The translations under genes and the position numbers were made by a program. This document shows positions 42,709 to 52,385 of a stretch of DNA of 64,000 nt, piece after piece. Positions within the stretch are counted from its first letter, which is position 1, and the number at the start of each line of letters is the position of its first letter. The notes under the pieces were generated by a model. That model searched no databases and was not told where the DNA came from. It saw nothing but the letters and a program-made list of their open reading frames with translations. Source of the DNA: Aquirhabdus parva (GTDB taxonomy: Bacteria > Pseudomonadota > Gammaproteobacteria > Pseudomonadales > Moraxellaceae); the NCBI RefSeq assembly GCF_003351745.1, contig NZ_CP031222.1, positions 2,648,207 through 2,712,206 on the forward strand, given 5' to 3'.

Positions 42709-44469
42709 GTGACAAAAACCATAATCTCCACACTGGCTGGCTTATCTCTCTTAATATCGTGGCTTATTCCCCATCACTATAACCCTTGGTTAACGAGTGA
42801 CAGTGAGTTCTTAGCTTTTATTGCCGTATTACTCCTTTCCCCATTATTGTTTAATGCAAAAATCGCCCTACCTCGTATCAGTATCTTTATCGCTTTATGC
42901 GCGCTCATTCCAATCATCCAATGGGCATTCGGTGTCATTTTCTTTTTGGGCGATGCGGTTATTGTCTCGTCTTATTTGCTTGGTCTTGCAACTGCAATCA
43001 TGTTAGGGCATAACTTCGCAGCCAATGAAAATGCCCGAAACCATGCCTACCTAGGTTTAGCCAGCATACTGATTATTGGGTCGGTAATCTCGACATGGCT
43101 AGCATTTCGACAATGGCTCCAATTTGATAGTGGCTTTAATAGTTTTTCTGCTTATATCCCACCTAATTCAGGCTATAGACCTTTTGCCAACTTTGGACAA
43201 CCTAACAACTTAGCAACACTCCTGTGCATGGGTTTGGCTAGCGTTTGGTATTTATTTGAACGACATCTAATTAGACGCATTGCAGGTAGTTTGTTAGCGG
43301 TATTTCTGATTTGCGGGGTGACACTCACCCAATCTCGCACCCCCTGGGTCGGATCATTTTTTGTGTTGGTCTGGTGGGCTTGGAAAAGCCGCTTTATCAG
43401 CCCTCGCCTTTCTTGGCTCAGCCTGATTGCTTGGATCACCTTATATGTCGTTCTGATCTTAAGTCTGCCGACTGTTACTGACTACTTAAGAGTAGGAGAA
43501 GTCGATTTAGCAGGCCACGCACAAGCTTTTGAACGTTTGGGTCTATGGCAACAGTTCAGTCTGGCCGTCATTGATGGCCCATGGTGGGGCTATGGCTGGA
43601 ATCAGGTCAGTGTGGCGCAATTGGCAATGTCAAATGTGTTTCCAGTAGCACAGATGACTAATTCGAGTCATAACATTTTACTCGACTTGCTTGTCTGGAA
43701 TGGACCCATTGTCGGGATGATCATGATCTCTGTAATCGGGGTCTGGATTTGCCGTTTGGGATATTCAGCAAGAAATCAGGAAACCATCTTTGGTCTCATG
43801 GCGGTGGGTTTTGTACTCATACATGGCATGCTTGAATATCCACTGTGCTATGCCTACTTTCTATTACCTGTGGGATTCCTGCTGGGTTTAAGCAATGGTG
43901 AGCTTGCTCAGCCGATTACCTCCCCATTACTACGCTTCAAATGGGCTACCATACCTAATGTCACACTGCCGCACGTTGCATTTGCAAGCTTTTTAGTTTT
44001 GAGTGCCGGTTGCATAGCCTGGATTGGGCAAGAGTATTCAAATCTTGATAAGAACTACCGTGCTCAGAAAGTAGTGGAGCAAAATACTGCAAAACCGCTT
44101 TCAACCGAAGCCCATGCTATTTTGCTCACTCAACTCCGTGATCGCCTCCGTTTAAAGCACTCAGATCCAGCGGCCCGCATGACAGCTCAGCAATTGGATT
44201 GGACGCGCAACGTAGCCTATCGCTATCCACAAATAGCCAATCTTTACCACTATGCCGCAGCATTGGCACTCAATAATCAGCCGACTAAAGCCCAGTTAGA
44301 ACTCACCAATCTGCGAGCCTTGTATGGTGAAACGGTATACACGAATGCATTGAATCAACTCGAAGCACTGGAAAAACAGACCAGCACATTAAGTACGCCA
44401 CTGATGCAGAATCAGAAACCTTGCCGGAACCACCGCAAACACACGCATTGCCATAGCGTAATCCAGTGA
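42709..44469 (+). CDS. pglL: PglL/TfpO-like protein O-oligosaccharyltransferase
   Basis: A 586-residue polytopic membrane protein with about eleven to thirteen helices. The periplasmic core carries the Wzy_C pattern: LTQSRTPWVGSFFVLVWW, AFERLGLWQQFSLAVIDGPW, GYGWNQVSV and TNSSHNILLDLLVWNGPIVG, with the conserved His of the ligase family; a C-terminal soluble Wzy_C_2-like part follows from about 450. Such enzymes move a lipid-linked glycan to serine or threonine of pilin or other proteins. Pilin linkage is inferred from the location after pilA-tfpZ. GTG 42709 is chosen, with AAGG six bases upstream; TTG 42703 is an alternative. Confidence 0.87.
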   Translation: MTKTIISTLAGLSLLISWLIPHHYNPWLTSDSEFLAFIAVLLLSPLLFNAKIALPRISIFIALCALIPIIQWAFGVIFFLGDAVIVSSYLLGLATAIMLGHNFAANENARNHAYLGLASILIIGSVISTWLAFRQWLQFDSGFNSFSAYIPPNSGYRPFANFGQPNNLATLLCMGLASVWYLFERHLIRRIAGSLLAVFLICGVTLTQSRTPWVGSFFVLVWWAWKSRFISPRLSWLSLIAWITLYVVLILSLPTVTDYLRVGEVDLAGHAQAFERLGLWQQFSLAVIDGPWWGYGWNQVSVAQLAMSNVFPVAQMTNSSHNILLDLLVWNGPIVGMIMISVIGVWICRLGYSARNQETIFGLMAVGFVLIHGMLEYPLCYAYFLLPVGFLLGLSNGELAQPITSPLLRFKWATIPNVTLPHVAFASFLVLSAGCIAWIGQEYSNLDKNYRAQKVVEQNTAKPLSTEAHAILLTQLRDRLRLKHSDPAARMTAQQLDWTRNVAYRYPQIANLYHYAAALALNNQPTKAQLELTNLRALYGETVYTNALNQLEALEKQTSTLSTPLMQNQKPCRNHRKHTHCHSVIQ

Positions 44470-44475
44470 ATTCAA

Positions 44476-44519
44476 GAGATAGATCAGAGTGACGCAAACA
44501 AATTTCTTGCGTCTATCTC
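44476..44519 (+). terminator. imperfect hairpin after pglL
   Basis: GAGATA plus GACGCAA pair with TTGCGTCTATCTC, leaving a nine-base bulge in the 5' arm, and CATTCCTTTT follows. It is a plausible but weak terminator seven bases past the pglL stop. Confidence 0.45.
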
Positions 44520-44693
44520 ATTCCTTTTGAATCCGCCGACAATATCGCTTATACTTCGCCACTAATTTTTTCATGCAATGCGACCCGTAGCTTGTAGAGC
44601 CTCTTTTTAAGCTTCCGTACTGCAGAATTTAACTGATTTTAGCTATTTTTTTACAAACAACCCTAATTATCATTTTCTAGGATCGAGGAAACC

Positions 44694-46028
44694 ATGCAAA
44701 TTACGACTGAAGTGGTCTCTGGGCTAGAGCGCCGCCTGAACGTTACCGTTCCAGCACAACGTGTTAAATCTCAATACGACGCACGTTTGAAGCGCGTTGC
44801 CAAAACAGCAAAAATCAACGGTTTTCGTCCAGGTAAAGTGCCACTATCCCGTATCCAAGCTGAATATGGTCAAGGCATTCAACAAGATGTGATCAACGAT
44901 CTCGTTCGTGATACGGTATTTGAAGCGATTGAACAAGAAAAAATTCAAGCTGTGGGCATGCCAAACATTGAATCAGTCGATGTCAATGATGCTGGCTTAA
45001 CCTATAAAGCGCTCGTTGAAGTTTACCCAGTTGTGACAGTAAACAGCTTTGATGGTTTAACTGTTGAACGTCAAATCAGCACAGTTAATGATGCCGATGT
45101 CGATACTATGGTTGATAATCTACGTAAACAACGTCAAAGTTTTGCCGTTAAAGATGGTGCATCTGCTGACGGCGATCAAGTTACCTTTGATTTCGAAGGC
45201 AGCATTGATGGCGAACTCTTTGATGGCGGCGCAGCAAAAGACTTTAAACTGGTCTTGGGCTCAAACAAAATGATTCCTGGCTTTGAAGCCGGCATCGTCG
45301 GCATGAAAGCAGGCGAAGAAAAAGTAATCGACGTTACCTTCCCAGCTGATTATCAAGCTGAGAACTTGGCAGGCAAACTGGCTCAGTTCAAAATCAACGT
45401 ATCACAAGTTGAAACTGCACAGCTTCCAGAAGTTGATGCTCAGTTCCTGCAATTATTCGGTATCGACCTTGCGCCAAATGAAGGTGGAATTGAAAAGCTC
45501 AAAGCAGACGTTCGCAAAAACATGGAACGCGAAGTGAAAAGCAGTTTGCGCAACCAACTGAAACAACAAGCATTTGATGCTGTTCTTGCAGCCAATGAAA
45601 TTGAAGTGCCTAAAGCAATGATCGCTGAAGAAACAACCCGTCAGCGTAAATTGATGCTTCAGCAATTTGCACAGCAATTTGGTGGGGCACAACAATTTGA
45701 TGAAAGCATGCTGCCTGATGAATTGTTCCGCGACAAAGCAGAACGTTCAGTAAAGCTTGGCGTATTGATCAGCAAAGTTATTGCGGATGCGAACCTGCAA
45801 GTGGATCAAGATCGCGTTAAAGCGATGATCGCTGAAACTGCAGAATCCTATGAAGATCCAAGTGAAGTGATTGAATACTACACCAACGACAAGCAACAAC
45901 GTGCTCAAGTTGAAGCTGTCGTTCTTGAAGACCAAGTCGTTGATCACATTCTTGCGGGTGCTAAAGTGACTGAAGTCACTGTGGACTACCAAGAGCTGTT
46001 AAAACGCAACCAACAGCAACAAGGTTAA
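44694..46028 (+). CDS. tig: trigger factor
   Basis: Trigger factor is the ribosome-bound chaperone and prolyl isomerase that meets nascent chains. The 444-residue protein has the ribosome-docking loop GFRPGKVP at 43-50, the FKBP-like isomerase domain at about 150-240 ([38 protein letters not shown]) and a helical C-terminal chaperone domain. GAGGAAACC lies just before the ATG. It precedes clpP and clpX in the usual bacterial order, but with its own terminator. Confidence 0.97.
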   Translation: MQITTEVVSGLERRLNVTVPAQRVKSQYDARLKRVAKTAKINGFRPGKVPLSRIQAEYGQGIQQDVINDLVRDTVFEAIEQEKIQAVGMPNIESVDVNDAGLTYKALVEVYPVVTVNSFDGLTVERQISTVNDADVDTMVDNLRKQRQSFAVKDGASADGDQVTFDFEGSIDGELFDGGAAKDFKLVLGSNKMIPGFEAGIVGMKAGEEKVIDVTFPADYQAENLAGKLAQFKINVSQVETAQLPEVDAQFLQLFGIDLAPNEGGIEKLKADVRKNMEREVKSSLRNQLKQQAFDAVLAANEIEVPKAMIAEETTRQRKLMLQQFAQQFGGAQQFDESMLPDELFRDKAERSVKLGVLISKVIADANLQVDQDRVKAMIAETAESYEDPSEVIEYYTNDKQQRAQVEAVVLEDQVVDHILAGAKVTEVTVDYQELLKRNQQQQG

Positions 46029-46093
46029 TGCCATCGATTAAAATCAGAAATTAAGACAAGTGCTTAAAATCTGGTTTTCAGATCGATTTGATT

Positions 46094-46121
46094 AAAAAAG
46101 GCGCTAATAGCGCCTTTTTTT
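46094..46121 (+). terminator. rho-independent terminator after tig
   Basis: AAAAAAGGCGCT, loop AAT, AGCGCC and seven T residues make a compact GC-rich stem with flanking A and T tracts, 65 bp after the tig stop. Confidence 0.92.
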
Positions 46122-46228
46122 ACAAATAAATTTTACAGTTGCCCTTTGCAATTTAGTGCAATATCCCCCATATTCAAGAATTAGCCCCTAATATCTACAT
46201 AGCATTCATATTAAAAGGAAGAGATACG

Positions 46229-46852
46229 GTGATTGATTTATACACCCCTGAACGCAATGCTCTAGTGCCTATGGTCGTCGAACAGTCTGCTCGCGGCGAA
46301 CGCTCTTTTGATATTTTTTCTCGCTTGCTCCGTGAACGCGTCATTTTCTTGACTGGCGAAGTTGAAGACCATATGGCGAATCTCGTCGTTGCTCAACTCC
46401 TCTTCCTAGAAGCAGAGAACCCAGACAAAGATATTCACTTATATATCAACTCCCCTGGCGGCTCAGTGACTGCAGGTATGGCGATTTACGACACCATGCA
46501 ATTCATTAAACCCGATGTCTCGACCATTTGTATCGGTCAAGCCTGCTCCATGGGCTCTTTCCTGCTCACCGCGGGCGCCAAAGGCAAGCGTTTTGCACTG
46601 GATAACTCGCGTGTGATGATTCATCAACCGCTAGGTGGCTTCCGTGGCCAAGCCTCGGATATCGAGATTCATGCACGTGAAATTCTGTATATCCGCTCAA
46701 AACTGAACAGCCTTTTGGCACACCATACGGGTCAATCGGTGGAAACTATCGAAAAAGACACGGATCGCGATAACTTTTTAAGTGCTGAAGCTGCACGCGA
46801 TTATGGTTTGGTCGATGCTGTGTTAACGAAGCGACCAAGTGTTGCTGAATAA
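46229..46852 (+). CDS. clpP: ATP-dependent Clp protease proteolytic subunit
   Basis: ClpP forms the 14-subunit protease chamber. The 207-residue product has Ser107 in [10 protein letters not shown] and His132 in [10 protein letters not shown], with the aspartate in the KDTDRDNFL segment completing the triad. The start codon is GTG, preceded by AAGGAAGAG. A short N-terminus suggests only a small propeptide ([18 protein letters not shown]). clpX begins 57 bp downstream. Confidence 0.97.
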   Translation: MIDLYTPERNALVPMVVEQSARGERSFDIFSRLLRERVIFLTGEVEDHMANLVVAQLLFLEAENPDKDIHLYINSPGGSVTAGMAIYDTMQFIKPDVSTICIGQACSMGSFLLTAGAKGKRFALDNSRVMIHQPLGGFRGQASDIEIHAREILYIRSKLNSLLAHHTGQSVETIEKDTDRDNFLSAEAARDYGLVDAVLTKRPSVAE

Positions 46853-46909
46853 GCTCAACAACAGCTTCGGTTTTGCTATAATTATTCACATTATTACTTG
46901 GGAGCTCCC

Positions 46910-48253
46910 ATGACTGACCTTCCCAAAAACTCAGGTCATAGCGACAAGAGTTGTTCATTCTGCGGCAAACGTCAGGATGAAGTTAAAAAACTGATTGCAG
47001 GCGAAAACGCATATATCTGCAACGAATGCGTTGATATCTGTATTGATCTGGTTCAGACCCCTGCTCCTGCAGCAACAGGCTCGTGGGCAGAGCGTCCTTT
47101 GCCTAAGCCTGCTGAAATTCGTGCAGCGTTGGATCAATATGTGATCGGCCAAGAGCAAGCGAAGAAAACGCTTGCCGTTGCGGTTTACAACCATTACAAA
47201 CGTTTGAAAGCATCTCATAACGTGCCAGCCAAAACCGGTGCACGTGAAGCTATGGTTGAGCTATCAAAGAGCAATATTCTCCTCGTCGGCCCGACGGGTT
47301 CAGGGAAGACGTTGCTTGCTCAAACCTTAGCCCGTCTGCTCGATGTCCCGTTTGCCATGGCCGATGCCACAACCCTCACCGAAGCGGGTTATGTCGGTGA
47401 AGATGTTGAGAACATCGTACAAAAACTGCTGCAAAAAGCAGAATACGATGTCGAAAAAGCCCAAATGGGTATTATCTACATTGACGAAATCGATAAAATC
47501 AGCCGCAAAAGCGACAACCCTTCCATCACCCGCGATGTTTCCGGTGAAGGCGTCCAGCAAGCTTTGCTCAAAATGATCGAAGGCACGGTTGCGTCTATTC
47601 CACCACAAGGCGGCCGTAAGCATCCACAGCAAGAGTTTGTGCAAGTTGATACCTCAAACATTCTCTTCATTTGCGGTGGCGCCTTCTCGGGTCTAGAGAA
47701 AGTGGTTAAACAGCGCAGTGAAAAAGGCGGCATTGGCTTTGGTGCTGATGTGAAGAGCAAAGATGGAACCAAGACTTTGGGACAATTGTTCCGCGAAGTC
47801 GAACCGGAAGATCTGATCAAATATGGTCTGATCCCTGAGTTCATTGGTCGTTTACCTGTGCTGGCTACGCTTGAAGAGCTGGATGAACAAGCCCTGATTC
47901 AGATTTTGACCGAACCACGTAATGCATTAACCAAACAGTACCAACGTCTGTTTGAAATGGAAAATGTGGATTTGTCTTTTGACGAAGCATCGTTAAAAGC
48001 GGTTGCCAAGAAAGCACTGGAACGTAAGACTGGTGCCCGTGGTCTGCGTTCAATTCTGGAAAACGTACTCTTGGACACGATGTACGATCTACCTTCCATG
48101 AAAGATGTCGGTACCGTTCAAGTGACTGAAGCAGTCATCAACAGCGGTGAGAAGCCTACGCTTAAGCCAGAACGTCTTCCGGCAGTCGCCAACGACAGCA
48201 AAGACCCGTTAGAGCATTTGCAAGTTCTAGAAAACACTCAAAAACTTGCTTAA
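46910..48253 (+). CDS. clpX: Clp protease ATPase subunit ClpX
   Basis: ClpX unfolds tagged proteins and feeds them to ClpP. The 447-residue protein has the C4 zinc finger (Cys15, Cys18, Cys37, Cys40), Walker [18 protein letters not shown], Walker [11 protein letters not shown], and the IGF-type ClpP-docking loop ([12 protein letters not shown]). ATG 46910 with GGGAG five bases upstream is preferred to the open frame beginning 12 bases earlier. The lon gene, which follows clpX in many relatives, is not here. Confidence 0.96.
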   Translation: MTDLPKNSGHSDKSCSFCGKRQDEVKKLIAGENAYICNECVDICIDLVQTPAPAATGSWAERPLPKPAEIRAALDQYVIGQEQAKKTLAVAVYNHYKRLKASHNVPAKTGAREAMVELSKSNILLVGPTGSGKTLLAQTLARLLDVPFAMADATTLTEAGYVGEDVENIVQKLLQKAEYDVEKAQMGIIYIDEIDKISRKSDNPSITRDVSGEGVQQALLKMIEGTVASIPPQGGRKHPQQEFVQVDTSNILFICGGAFSGLEKVVKQRSEKGGIGFGADVKSKDGTKTLGQLFREVEPEDLIKYGLIPEFIGRLPVLATLEELDEQALIQILTEPRNALTKQYQRLFEMENVDLSFDEASLKAVAKKALERKTGARGLRSILENVLLDTMYDLPSMKDVGTVQVTEAVINSGEKPTLKPERLPAVANDSKDPLEHLQVLENTQKLA

Positions 48254-48278
48254 ACTCCCTCGGTCATTGATCTGATCT

Positions 48279-48308
48279 AAAGCCGCCTATACAAAGGCGG
48301 CTTTTTAT
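48279..48308 (+). terminator. rho-independent terminator after clpX
   Basis: AAAGCCGCC and GGCGGCTTT pair perfectly over nine bases around TATACAAA-type loop, with a T-run continuing. It lies about 26 bp after the clpX stop. Confidence 0.92.
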
Positions 48309-48424
48309 TGGCGAATGAATCGCGAATACATAACTCTGACAAACCAGTGCCACTTTTTTGACTATCGTAGACTCATGCACTTGCCCGCAATTCATCCACG
48401 ATAGAACAAGAGCTTGAGAGTTTT

Positions 48425-49507
48425 ATGCCTGTAACATCAATGACCCAGCGTTTCTTATTACTCATTTTACTCACCGGGCTGCTGTTACTAAGCTATCAAG
48501 TTCTTGTCTTTTTTATTTCCCCTGTACTCTGGGCGGCCATACTGGCTTATGTCACATGGCCCCTTTATAGCCGCCTGCGCAGCCGATTGGGGGAACGCAA
48601 TAATTTAAGCGCCCTACTCATGACCTTTGCACTGATCTTGGTTGTCGGTATCCCCGTACTCATTGGAACTTTCTTACTACAACAAGAAGCCCGTAATCTC
48701 TATCTCAGTCTGCAAGGACAAATTGCCGAAGGGCGACTCATCGTGCCAGATTCCGTGCTGAGCTTACCTGCAATTGGCGGTGAGATTAAAATCATTGTCG
48801 ATAAAATCAATAACGATCCGAGTGAAACAGTACAAATGATTCGTCAGTGGACCCAAGCCCATCTGACCTACGGTAAAGTGATTATCAATGAAATCTCTCG
48901 CAATGCCGCAAAACTTGGCTTTGCCTTAATGACGGTATTCTTTCTCTATCGTGATGGCGATACCGTACTCAAGCAAATCCGTCGAGCGCTGCACCACATC
49001 ATGGGACAACGCGTGGATGGCTATCTGTCTGAAATTGGTCTCACCACGCAGGCGGTGGTCTATGGTATTGGGTTAACGGCATTGGCTCAGGCGTTACTTG
49101 CAGGTATTGGATATGCGTTTGCTGGTGCCCCTAGCCCAATCCTCCTCACTGTCATGACATTGTTATTCGCCTTGATCCCTTTTGGAACTCCGTTTGCGTG
49201 GGGTGGCGTCAGCTTATGGCTTCTTGCTCAAGGCCATACGATACCCGCCATTGGCTTGGCACTTTGGGGAGGGCTGGTAGTGAGCTGGGTGGATAATATT
49301 ATTCGCCCCATGGTCATCTCTGGAGTCACGCAGGTGCCCTTCTTACTGATCATGTTCGGTGTTTTAGGAGGGCTGGGTGCCTTTGGTCTCGTAGGCTTAT
49401 TTATCGGGCCTGTCATTCTGGCCGTTTTACTCGCAGTCTGGCGCGAATGGCAAGCACGTGGCATCGTGATTGATGATGAACAAGCCATCCCCGAAGAGCA
49501 GCCATAA
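48425..49507 (+). CDS. AI-2E family (PerM-type) permease
   Basis: A 360-residue inner membrane protein of the AI-2E transporter family. It has two helices at the N-terminus (FLLLILLTGLLLLSYQVLVFF), a soluble periplasmic-like segment (about 95-150), and five or six helices towards the end, with VVSWVDNIIRPMVISGVTQVPF, the family signature DNxxxP. Members are thought to export small molecules or ions; some are sodium/proton antiporters. The substrate is unknown. The reading frame is separated from clpX by a terminator and so has its own promoter. Confidence 0.88.
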   Translation: MPVTSMTQRFLLLILLTGLLLLSYQVLVFFISPVLWAAILAYVTWPLYSRLRSRLGERNNLSALLMTFALILVVGIPVLIGTFLLQQEARNLYLSLQGQIAEGRLIVPDSVLSLPAIGGEIKIIVDKINNDPSETVQMIRQWTQAHLTYGKVIINEISRNAAKLGFALMTVFFLYRDGDTVLKQIRRALHHIMGQRVDGYLSEIGLTTQAVVYGIGLTALAQALLAGIGYAFAGAPSPILLTVMTLLFALIPFGTPFAWGGVSLWLLAQGHTIPAIGLALWGGLVVSWVDNIIRPMVISGVTQVPFLLIMFGVLGGLGAFGLVGLFIGPVILAVLLAVWREWQARGIVIDDEQAIPEEQP

Positions 49508-49521
49508 CAACTCCTCAATGT

Positions 49522-50730
49522 TCAATCATCGGGCACGCTAAAGCGTTCGAGTACGGCATTGAGGTAATTAAAGCCCAATGCCGAACAAACCAGCTGTGAT
49601 GGATTTGGCTGCATTAGCTGTTCTTGCTGCAATGCGCTAACCGTAGACCAGATTCGATCAAGCGATAATCCTGTCCGCTCTGCAAAGTAAGATTGTGGCA
49701 CGCCATCTACCAAACGCAATGCATTCATCATAAACTCAAAAGGTAAGTCTTCTGCTATCACAGGCTCAAACTGTAAGGCAGGGGCCGGAACCTGCGCTAA
49801 ATAATCCTTGGGCAATCGTGACTTTTGGAACCGATAAATCGTAGGCGTCTCACTGTCCTGCTCTTGCACAGTGATTTTGCCGTGAGCGCCCGCACCGATT
49901 GCTAGATAATCACCAAACTGCCAATAGTTTAGGTTATGACGACTGGGCAGCTCCTTCGCCCAAGCGGAGACCTCATATTGCACATACCCATGCGCACGCA
50001 ATAACGCCTCACCAGCCGACTGGATGTCTGCCAAGCGATCTTCATCAGGAAGTACGGGCTGAGTCCGAAAAAAAACTGTATTGGGTTCAATCGTCAATTG
50101 ATACCAAGAGATATGCGTTGCCCCACAGTCCATTGCGCTCTGGAGATCAAACAGGGCCATTTCCACCGTTTGATTAGGTAATCCATGCATCAAATCCACA
50201 TTCAATCGATCAAAACCATCTGCGCGCGCACGTGCAATCGCAAGTCTAGCCTCATCTGAGCCATGAACTCGCCCTAATGTATGCAACAGCTCATCATTAA
50301 ACGTCTGTACACCCAGTGACAATCGGTTAATACCTGCAATCAGATACTCTGAGAAAGGCGCATGTTCGAGCGTTCCCGGATTAGCTTCTAACGTGATTTC
50401 ACAATCAGCGGCAAACTCAAAAATTTGGCGTAGCTCAGCGAAAAGCCATTGATAACCTGCTGCAGAAATGAGAGATGGCGTCCCTCCCCCAATGAACACA
50501 CTCACCAAAGGTCGATTCTGGGCCCATGCGGCTTGCTGCTTGGCATCGGCGAGCAGCGCAGAAAGATACTCTTGCTCTAAACTGATGGATAACGTGCCTT
50601 CTACCGAAAATGTACCTTGCGGCACGGCATGTGAGTTAAAATCACAATAAGGGCATTTTTTTACGCACCATGGCATGTGGATATACAATGCTAAGGGAAT
50701 GTGAGAATCAACAGTGATAAAAGGACTCAA
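49522..50730 (-). CDS. hemW: radical SAM heme chaperone HemW
   Basis: HemW binds heme and delivers it to respiratory enzymes; it is related to oxygen-independent coproporphyrinogen oxidase but not one. The 402-residue product has the cluster motif CVKKCPYC (Cys22/26/29), VFIGGGTPSLI, LEANPGTLE, RLSLGVQTFNDELL and the C-terminal HemN-type domain. The HNxxYW motif appears as RHNLNYWQFGDYLAIGAGAH. The start is TTG 50730; the radical SAM core begins too soon for later in-frame starts. It is divergent from the EVE-domain gene with only 14 bp between start codons. Confidence 0.9.
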   Translation of the reverse strand: MSPFITVDSHIPLALYIHMPWCVKKCPYCDFNSHAVPQGTFSVEGTLSISLEQEYLSALLADAKQQAAWAQNRPLVSVFIGGGTPSLISAAGYQWLFAELRQIFEFAADCEITLEANPGTLEHAPFSEYLIAGINRLSLGVQTFNDELLHTLGRVHGSDEARLAIARARADGFDRLNVDLMHGLPNQTVEMALFDLQSAMDCGATHISWYQLTIEPNTVFFRTQPVLPDEDRLADIQSAGEALLRAHGYVQYEVSAWAKELPSRHNLNYWQFGDYLAIGAGAHGKITVQEQDSETPTIYRFQKSRLPKDYLAQVPAPALQFEPVIAEDLPFEFMMNALRLVDGVPQSYFAERTGLSLDRIWSTVSALQQEQLMQPNPSQLVCSALGFNYLNAVLERFSVPDD

Positions 50731-50744
50731 AACGGGAGCATCCT

Positions 50745-51203
50745 ATGGCCTATTGGCTAATGAAATCTGAACCAGAAACATTTGGCATTGAACATCTTAA
50801 AGCACGTGGCACGGCACTTTGGGATGGCGTACGTAACTATCAGGCACGTAACTTTTTACGACAAATGGCTGTGGGTGATGAAGCACTATTCTACCACTCA
50901 AACACCAAAGTGCCGGGAATAGTTGGACAGATGACGATTAGTCGTGCGGGCTATCCAGACCCTACGCAGTTTGATCCCCATCACAAATACTATGATCCGA
51001 AATCGACATTGGATAATCCACGCTGGACAGGCGTCGATGTTAAGTTTGGTGAAATCTGGTCGAAGCAACTACCGCTGGAACAATTACGATTGATGCCGGA
51101 GCTTGAAAGCCTCGCTTTGGTTCGCCGTGGCAATCGTCTTTCGCTCATGCCTGTCAGTCCTGCTGAATGGCAAGCCATTATGAAGAAGCATCAAAGCCTA
51201 TAA
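50745..51203 (+). CDS. EVE domain-containing protein
   Basis: A 152-residue single-domain EVE protein (thymocyte nuclear protein 1 group). Marks are YWLMKSEPETFGIEHL, LWDGVRNYQARNFLRQM, GDEALFYHSNTKVPGIVGQM and WTGVDVKF. EVE domains belong to the PUA/YTH superfold and are thought to bind modified bases in DNA or RNA. In bacteria the free form is common and its role is open; some fused forms are in restriction systems. GGGAG lies six bases before the ATG. The next gene is a lipoprotein. Confidence 0.92.
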   Translation: MAYWLMKSEPETFGIEHLKARGTALWDGVRNYQARNFLRQMAVGDEALFYHSNTKVPGIVGQMTISRAGYPDPTQFDPHHKYYDPKSTLDNPRWTGVDVKFGEIWSKQLPLEQLRLMPELESLALVRRGNRLSLMPVSPAEWQAIMKKHQSL

Positions 51204-51267
51204 CGTCCAATATAGAATTTCAATCTTGAGATTGAATATCACGCAAGACCGAAAAAAAGGAATATTC

Positions 51268-52080
51268 ATGTTACACAACAAAAAAATGCTACTCATCGGC
51301 CTGACCGCCAGCATCCTGCTCTCTGGCTGTGGCGGCGGTACGGGTGATGCGATTGTTGATGCGATTACACCGCCGGCCCTCACCGATGGTGCTGGAGGCC
51401 GTTTCTACGGCTATTATGTACAAAGTGCAGATACCGCAGATACGCCCTCAACCGTAGGCGGAATGTATCTGTCTTTGCCCAATAGTGAAGGCGGGTTTAA
51501 TGGTCGTATGTCTTATCAATTCTTTGATTGTCAGCGGACCAATGCCCTGCAAATCACAGGGCAAAAAACTACGGCTTACCTCACCGGAAAAACCGTAGGC
51601 TCGCTAGACACCTTGAATTGGGATCAGCTGAATCCTACATTTGCGGCAACATTCTCAGGTAGCTACTCTCGGGCAACCGATAATTATTCTGGCAAATACA
51701 ATCGCATAGACAAAAGTGGTGATGATCGTAAAACCGTCAATAACTGTGGAAGTTATACCGTTGCAGATAAAGGTACTTGGCAAGTTTACAAAGACTCCGT
51801 TACTTTTCCCAATAATTTTGCATTAACGCAAACTGGCGATCTGATTAACTGGACCTTTGTAAGCAACGCCACTCGCGCAGTGGTCTTGATTGTCGATCCA
51901 AGCCAAGTGGATAGTTCAAACAATGCGGTTGTGCGTCAGATCATTGCACCTGCAACGACGCTCATCACCAATGCAGTTAATAATAATGTCGCCCGCGGTC
52001 AACAATATCTGGCAGTGGTTGAACTGTTTGATATCAATAATACGCCTGTGGCTTTTAAGACCCTTGCCGTCAAGTTCTAA
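51268..52080 (+). CDS. lipoprotein of unknown function
   Basis: The 270-residue product has a lipoprotein signal peptide with lipobox LLSG-Cys21 followed by Gly-rich GGGTGDA. The body is rich in Ser, Thr, Asn and aromatic residues, with beta-type patterns (FYGYYVQSA, GGMYLSLPNSEGGFNGRMSY, TFAATFSGSYSRATDNYSGK). Two cysteines (in FDCQRT and NNCGSY) could form a disulfide outside the cytoplasm. I do not recognise the family. ATG 51268 has AAAAGGA upstream; the in-frame start 42 bases earlier is rejected for lack of a site. Confidence 0.72.
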   Translation: MLHNKKMLLIGLTASILLSGCGGGTGDAIVDAITPPALTDGAGGRFYGYYVQSADTADTPSTVGGMYLSLPNSEGGFNGRMSYQFFDCQRTNALQITGQKTTAYLTGKTVGSLDTLNWDQLNPTFAATFSGSYSRATDNYSGKYNRIDKSGDDRKTVNNCGSYTVADKGTWQVYKDSVTFPNNFALTQTGDLINWTFVSNATRAVVLIVDPSQVDSSNNAVVRQIIAPATTLITNAVNNNVARGQQYLAVVELFDINNTPVAFKTLAVKF

Positions 52081-52108
52081 TGGCCCCATAACAGCCTTTT
52101 TCGATATC

Positions 52109-52141
52109 GAATATTGCTGAAACTATTTTTCAGCAATATTC
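52109..52141. terminator. perfect 14-bp hairpin after the lipoprotein gene
   Basis: GAATATTGCTGAAA and TTTCAGCAATATTC pair exactly around CTATT. It lies 28 bp after the lipoprotein stop and 30 bp before yacG. No T-tract follows directly. Confidence 0.65.
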
Positions 52142-52171
52142 ATTCTAAAATCTCATCAACGAAGGAAAACC

Positions 52172-52378
52172 ATGACTACACCATCAACTCCTGCCATCCC
52201 AAGTTTTCCCTGTCCTCAGTGCGGTAAGCCGTCCCACTGGACCGACAATCCCAGCAGACCTTTTTGCTCTGAGCGCTGTAAACTGATTGATTTAGGCGCA
52301 TGGGCCAATGAAGAATATCGAGTTCCAGAACGTCAAACTACGACTCGCTATGATACCAATCATGATGATGAGGTATAG
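52172..52378 (+). CDS. yacG: DNA gyrase inhibitor YacG
   Basis: YacG is a 68-residue zinc protein that binds GyrB and inhibits gyrase. The four zinc cysteines are Cys14, Cys17, Cys32 and Cys36 ([14 protein letters not shown]), followed by the conserved [23 protein letters not shown] lies before the ATG. It usually accompanies coaE/pilD in pseudomonads; here it stands alone, convergent with a GGDEF gene eight bases away. Confidence 0.93.
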   Translation: MTTPSTPAIPSFPCPQCGKPSHWTDNPSRPFCSERCKLIDLGAWANEEYRVPERQTTTRYDTNHDDEV

Positions 52379-52385
52379 AGCAAGG

